6,711 bases of DNA from Mediannikoviicoccus sp037890055. GTDB lineage: Bacteria; Bacillota; Clostridia; Tissierellales; Peptoniphilaceae. Shown piece after piece: positions 3,954-6,711 of the stretch. The notes below the pieces were generated by a model. The model was not told the DNA's origin, ran no database searches, and was given only the letters and a program-made list of their open reading frames with translations. The position numbers were made by a program, and so were the translations under genes. The stretch is taken from the NCBI GenBank assembly GCA_037890055.1, contig JBBKBD010000036.1; one strand, written 5' to 3'. Every line of letters starts with the position of its first letter. Position 1 is the stretch's first letter.

Positions 3954-3985
3954 AAAAATAGTATTAGGCCTACACCTAATACTAT
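3954..3985 (-). terminator. Intercistronic hairpin, likely partial terminator
   Basis: On the minus strand a perfect 11-base stem ATAGTATTAGG/CCTAATACTAT closes on TGTAGG and is followed by a short T-run (TTTT). It begins six bases after the stop of the first lipoprotein gene and ends just before the ribosome binding site of the second. With no room for a separate promoter, it most likely lets a fraction of transcription through or protects the upstream mRNA. Confidence 0.72.
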
Positions 3986-3990
3986 CCTAT

Positions 3991-4593
3991 TTAAAATTCG
4001 TTAGCTACATCATACTTATACTCTGCTGATTTGTTGCCTGAAACTACTTCGGAATGAAACTCTAGAACTCCGTCATCAAATCCAAGTTCCCATTCTTTGG
4101 CAATCATATTCTTGGTATCATTTGTCTTGGCAAAGTCATCAAGGGACCTATTAATCATTTCGTCTATCTTTTCCAAATACTTTTCATCGATTGCAGTAAA
4201 TGGATCGTTTTCGTCTTCAGACTTAACTTGAGTTTGTCCAGACTTTGCGTCAAGCTCAAGTTCGTGTTCCATACCTTGTTCCATACCTTTAACTTTGTAT
4301 TGGTATCTTTCGTCAAGGTCATATGACACACTTACAATCTTTGCATTTGGAAACTCTTTCTTGAAGTTTTCGATAGCGTCGCTTACGCCATATTGCTCTT
4401 CATGTTGAAGAGCTGCTTCATTAGATTCATTTGAAGCTTCTGTAGCTTCAGTCTTATTGGTTTCAGCTTGACTTTCAGTCACAGCCGGTGCATCGGTTAC
4501 ATTTCCATTATCAGTTGTATTAGCAGGCTTATCACAACCTGCTAAAAAAACAGTTGTAGCTAAAACTCCTGCGAGTATTATTTTCTTATTCAT
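3991..4593 (-). CDS. PepSY-like domain lipoprotein
   Basis: A 200-residue lipoprotein. The signal peptide MNKKIILAGVLATTVFLAGC has a classic lipobox LAGC with cysteine 20. Residues 21-66 are a low-complexity linker rich in Thr, Glu, Asn and Ala, typical of a spacer from membrane to surface domain. Residues 70-124 resemble a PepSY domain: DAIENFKKEFPNAKIVSVSYD, then YQYKVKGME and ELELDAKSGQ, the last like the usual DA.TG turn. A second block (139-200, YLEKIDEMINRSLDDF...EYKYDV) may be a degenerate repeat of the same fold. The gene begins ten bases after the glutaredoxin-like gene, and its AGGGGGT ribosome binding site overlaps that gene's stop codon, so the two are translationally coupled. The substrate or partner is unknown. 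Confidence 0.82.
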   Translation of the reverse strand: MNKKIILAGVLATTVFLAGCDKPANTTDNGNVTDAPAVTESQAETNKTEATEASNESNEAALQHEEQYGVSDAIENFKKEFPNAKIVSVSYDLDERYQYKVKGMEQGMEHELELDAKSGQTQVKSEDENDPFTAIDEKYLEKIDEMINRSLDDFAKTNDTKNMIAKEWELGFDDGVLEFHSEVVSGNKSAEYKYDVANEF

Positions 4594-4603
4594 TAAGTAC
4601 CCC

Positions 4604-4843
4604 CTATAATAATTCAGATTTTAAAAACGCAATAATATCGCTGGATTCATACATAGGCTTACCATCAATAAAAAGACAAGGAACTTGGTTCATTCCACCT
4701 TCATCAACAAGTCTTTTCTTAGCGTCTTCATCTTTTACAATATCAAGTAATTCAATTTTATCTTTTAATTCATGTTTATCAATAAATCTAAATACTTTTT
4801 GACAAAACGGACAGCTGTCTTTATAAAATAATTCTAATTTCAT
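4604..4843 (-). CDS. Glutaredoxin-like thiol-disulfide protein with CPFC motif
   Basis: This 79-residue protein is a minimal thioredoxin fold. The first strand KLELFYKDS leads to the redox motif CPFC (11-14). The cis-proline loop is QVPCLFIDG (53-61) with cis-Pro55, and the C-terminal ESSDIIAFLKSEL (66-78) is the helix seen in glutaredoxins and glutathione S-transferase N-terminal domains. It has no signal peptide, so it is cytoplasmic. An extra cysteine directly after the cis-proline (C56) is unusual and could be a third redox or metal-binding thiol. Many clostridial relatives work without glutathione, so the electron donor is unclear. It is the first gene of an operon with two lipoproteins, with AGGAGG upstream of its ATG. 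The redox partner may be unrelated to the lipoproteins. Confidence 0.9.
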   Translation of the reverse strand: MKLELFYKDSCPFCQKVFRFIDKHELKDKIELLDIVKDEDAKKRLVDEGGMNQVPCLFIDGKPMYESSDIIAFLKSELL

Positions 4844-4862
4844 TTAACTCCTCCTTTATTGG

Positions 4863-4889
4863 TTTCCTTAATTATATACCCTTAGGAAA
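4863..4889 (-). promoter_or_regulatory. Probable promoter of the glutaredoxin-lipoprotein operon
   Basis: On the minus strand a perfect TATAAT (4876-4871) lies about 30 bases before the start codon. No good -35 box stands 16-18 bases upstream. The -10 is bracketed by TTTCCT (4863-4868) and AGGAAA (4884-4889), an inverted repeat that could bind a repressor or activator. The -10 call is fairly firm; the operator is inference. Confidence 0.5.
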
Positions 4890-4923
4890 TTCAAATAAAC
4901 AAATAAGGCAAAATGTAGACTTT

Positions 4924-4945
4924 TTGTAACAATTCGGTTGTACAA
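4924..4945. promoter_or_regulatory. Imperfect inverted repeat in the divergent promoter region
   Basis: TTGTA-A-CAA pairs with TTG-TACAA around TTCGG, with one bulged base. It covers the proposed murE -35 box and lies upstream of the divergent operon, so a protein bound here could affect both. Chance occurrence in AT-rich DNA is possible. Confidence 0.3.
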
Positions 4946-4967
4946 TTTTAGTAGCATCTATTAAAAT
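4938..4967 (+). promoter_or_regulatory. Probable murE promoter
   Basis: TTGTAC (4938-4943), an 18-base spacer and TAAAAT (4962-4967) form a plausible housekeeping promoter about 30 bases before the murE start. The spacer is one base longer than ideal. The ribosome binding site AAAGGAG lies at 4983-4989, six bases before the ATG. Confidence 0.5.
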
Positions 4968-4995
4968 AGAAGTAAGAAGCTTAAAGGAGTTTAAA

Positions 4996-6465
4996 ATGAA
5001 TATAAAAGAACTTTTAGAACAAATTCACTATATAGAAGTAGATGGAGATAAAAATAAAACTTTTAGCCACATAACTCTGGACTCAAGAGAGGCTACTGAA
5101 AAAAGTATATTTATAGCTATTGAAGGCTTTAAAACAGACGGTCACAAATTTATAGAAAAGGCAATGGAAAATGGATGCAAAATTGTCGTCTATACCAAAG
5201 ATATAGAAAAAGAAGAAGGCGCCACTTATATAAAAGTTGAAGACGGCAGACTCGCTTTTGCGGAAATATCAAAAGCCTACTACAACAACCCTTCAAAGGA
5301 AATGACCATCGTGGGAATAACGGGCACAAATGGAAAGACCACAACCACATTTATACTAGAGAGCATACTTAAGCAAGGGAGTATTAAAACGGCAACCATA
5401 GGCACTATGGGACTAAAAAAGGACGGAGTAACAGAAAACCTTGGTAAAACCACCCCGGAAGCAAACAAATTACAGGAAATATTTCGTGAATTAGCCAAAG
5501 AACAATACAAGGCGGTAGTAATGGAAGTGTCATCCCACGCCCTAGAACTAAAAAGAGTAGAAGGAACGGATTTTGACTATGCAGCCTTCACAAACCTAAC
5601 CTATGAACACCTAGAACTACATGGCACAATGGAAAACTACTACCTGGCAAAGAAAAAACTTTTCGCCATGACAAGTAAAGAGAACATAATAAATATCGAC
5701 GACCACTATGGCGAGAGACTATATAACGAGCTAAAAGAAGAAGGGAAAAAAGTATTGTCCTACTCCATGGAAAAAGATGCCGACATTATAGCAACAATAG
5801 AACACATGGATCTAGAAAAAACTTCCTTTATATATAAAGAAAGAAACCTAGAAGAAAAACTAGAAATACCCATGGCAGGAAAATATAATATCTATAATAC
5901 CATGGCGGCTGTGGCAATAGCCATTAGGATGAATGTGGATATGGACGACATAAAAAAGGGGCTACTAAACTTTGAAAAGCCAGAAGGAAGATACCAAGTT
6001 GTAAAAAACGACCAAGGCCTTAACCTAATAATAGACTTTGCCCACACCAGTGACGGCATGGAAAGCATAATAAAATCGGCAAAGGAAAACTTCCACAAAA
6101 ATACCATCGTGGTGTTTGGAGTGTCAGGAGCAAGAACTGTCGAAACCCAAGAAGAAATAGGCAGAGTCGTGGGAAGCATAGCTGACTACTCTATAGTCAC
6201 AAAAGACGACGAAATCGAAATGGAAGTTAAGGACATTTCAAAAAATATAATAAGAGGAATAGAAAAGTCAGGAGGAAAGTACGAGTACTTCCCGGACCGA
6301 GAAAAAGCCATAGAAAGAGCTGTGGAAATGGCAACAAGTGACGACGTGGTGTTATTTTTAGGAAAAGGAAACGAAAAGTTTTTCAAAACCCTGGGAGGAA
6401 GTAAAGTACCATATGACGAAGAAAGGGCAATAAGAGAAGCGTTAAAAAAGAGAGGGAAAAAATAA
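4996..6465 (+). CDS. murE: MurE: UDP-N-acetylmuramoyl-tripeptide synthetase
   Basis: MurE is a cytoplasmic ligase that joins a diamino acid to UDP-MurNAc-L-Ala-D-Glu using ATP in peptidoglycan synthesis. At 489 residues it is full length. The N-terminal uridine-binding domain has TLDSRE (27-32). The central domain has the P-loop GITGTNGKT (107-115), TTPE (152-155), EVSSHAL (177-183), TNLTYEHLELHG (199-210) and the expected carbamylated lysine K219 in YYLAKKKLF. The C-terminal domain has GRYQVV (331-336), DFAHTSD (347-353, usually DYAHTPD), ADYSIVTKDD (396-405), DREKAI (434-439) and LGKGNEKF (455-462, usually GKGHE). The usual GGDRD..KRP.MG block reads SGARTVETQEEIG (377-389). The usual DNP(R/A) selectivity motif is DDEI. 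The third amino acid therefore cannot be predicted. The ATG at 4996 has AAAGGAG six bases upstream. The gene is monocistronic here. Confidence 0.9.
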   Translation: MNIKELLEQIHYIEVDGDKNKTFSHITLDSREATEKSIFIAIEGFKTDGHKFIEKAMENGCKIVVYTKDIEKEEGATYIKVEDGRLAFAEISKAYYNNPSKEMTIVGITGTNGKTTTTFILESILKQGSIKTATIGTMGLKKDGVTENLGKTTPEANKLQEIFRELAKEQYKAVVMEVSSHALELKRVEGTDFDYAAFTNLTYEHLELHGTMENYYLAKKKLFAMTSKENIINIDDHYGERLYNELKEEGKKVLSYSMEKDADIIATIEHMDLEKTSFIYKERNLEEKLEIPMAGKYNIYNTMAAVAIAIRMNVDMDDIKKGLLNFEKPEGRYQVVKNDQGLNLIIDFAHTSDGMESIIKSAKENFHKNTIVVFGVSGARTVETQEEIGRVVGSIADYSIVTKDDEIEMEVKDISKNIIRGIEKSGGKYEYFPDREKAIERAVEMATSDDVVLFLGKGNEKFFKTLGGSKVPYDEERAIREALKKRGKK

Positions 6466-6509
6466 AATTTTTTCTCTACTTTCTAAAGAAAGTAACAAAG
6501 ATATAATTT
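6466..6509. other. murE 3' spacer with ACTTTCT palindrome
   Basis: ACTTTCT and AGAAAGT (6478-6493) pair around AA, 12 bases past the murE stop. It is related to the palindromes at 1261 and 3231. It lacks a following U-run, so the terminator downstream is the more likely stop. Confidence 0.6.
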
Positions 6510-6538
6510 GTAGGAAAGCAGTGCTTTCCTGCTTTTTT
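6510..6538 (+). terminator. Intrinsic terminator of murE
   Basis: AGGAAAGC pairs with GCTTTCCT around AGT, extended outward by a T-G wobble and a G-C pair. It is followed directly by TTTTTT. It lies 44 bases after the murE stop and is the strongest terminator in the window. Confidence 0.88.
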
Positions 6539-6561
6539 ATTTTTTGCCTTGCGGCATTGTT

Positions 6562-6582
6562 TTGTAGGTCGATAACCTACAA
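6562..6582. repeat. TTGTAGGT/ACCTACAA hairpin
   Basis: Eight-base perfect stem with a CGATA loop. Compared with the other family members the last stem pair is T-A instead of G-C, a compensated change. Confidence 0.8.
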
Positions 6583-6592
6583 GGTTTGAGTT

Positions 6593-6610
6593 TCCCAGTA
6601 TTGTCATACT
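6593..6610 (-). repeat. Fragment of hairpin-element copy 5
   Basis: These 18 bases are the exact reverse complement of 3286-3303 (AGTATGACAATACTGGGA). That covers the right arm of copy 5 and its flank. It looks like a decayed or partial copy, since no matching left arm follows. Confidence 0.65.
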
Positions 6611-6634
6611 TTATTTGCCTTGCGGCATTGTTAT

Positions 6635-6699
6635 GTAGGGCAATGCCCTACTACCCATTTGCTTCTAGTAAATTTTATTTTTTTATTCTACCAAGGGGG
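6635..6699 (+). repeat. GTAGGG hairpin plus CCAAGGGGG composite repeat, copy 3
   Basis: GTAGGGC-AAT-GCCCTAC (6635-6651) is followed by TAC, a T-rich stretch and ATTCTACCAAGGGGG. It matches the composites at 1306-1371 and 1431-1490 in order and orientation, and may continue past the window edge. Confidence 0.82.
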
Positions 6700-6711
6700 T
6701 AAAAGGAACCG

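Larger units (their letters stand above)
6539..6711. other. Repeat mosaic at the right edge
   Basis: No gene is visible. Two near-identical units, GCCTTGCGGCATTGTTTTGTAGG (in part) at 6547 and again at 6618, each lead into a GTAGG-type hairpin, making a tandem arrangement. An inverted 18-base fragment of hairpin-element copy 5 lies at 6593-6610. The last composite repeat (6635-6699) may continue past the window. Confidence 0.75.

Noticed and set aside
4844..4995. Riboswitch or T-box leader before murE
   Set aside because: The likely murE leader is only about 20 bases after the proposed start site, too short, and no T-box or riboswitch core motif is visible.
5150..6386. Several minus-strand frames opposite murE
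   Set aside because: Antisense shadows of murE without start signals.

Overview
The window looks like chromosomal DNA from a low-GC Gram-positive anaerobe. The evidence is AT-rich coding, strong AGGAGG ribosome binding sites, TTGACA/TATTAT promoters, two lipobox lipoproteins and a Gram-positive-style murE. The style fits the Peptoniphilus/Anaerococcus group (Tissierellales), but no marker proves that placement, so the taxon is an inference.

Layout. Bases 1-3383 are an accessory, repeat-rich region with two toxin-antitoxin loci, both on the minus strand. The first (587-1175) is an intact RelB/DinJ antitoxin plus RelE/ParE toxin, with overlapping genes and a near-consensus promoter. The second (1995-2641) is an AbiEi antitoxin whose AbiEii toxin seems reduced to about 20 codons. 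The rest of this half is a mosaic of palindromic and interspersed repeats. A 131-bp inverted pair (26-156 and 2928-3058) brackets both loci. A ~148-bp direct pair (422-568 and 1702-1850) brackets relBE. There are five copies of a hairpin family whose stem bases covary, several GTAGGG/CCCTAC hairpins, and several AGAAAATC/GATTTTCT hairpins.

Bases 3384-4843 form a minus-strand operon: a CPFC glutaredoxin-like thiol protein, then a PepSY-like lipoprotein, then a second lipoprotein that appears to be its diverged paralogue. A hairpin lies between the two lipoprotein genes and probably lowers expression of the last one. The operon suggests a small envelope/redox function, but nothing in the sequence identifies a substrate.

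A ~150-bp divergent promoter region (4844-4995) separates this operon from murE (4996-6465, plus strand). MurE adds the third residue of the peptidoglycan stem peptide. It has the expected ATP, UDP-sugar and carbamyl-lysine motifs but a degenerate C-terminal amino-acid-recognition region. A strong terminator follows, and the repeat mosaic resumes to the end of the window (6539-6711).

No rRNA, tRNA, CRISPR array, transposase or recombinase gene was found. The most unusual content is the repeat architecture around the toxin-antitoxin loci, not a new protein system.
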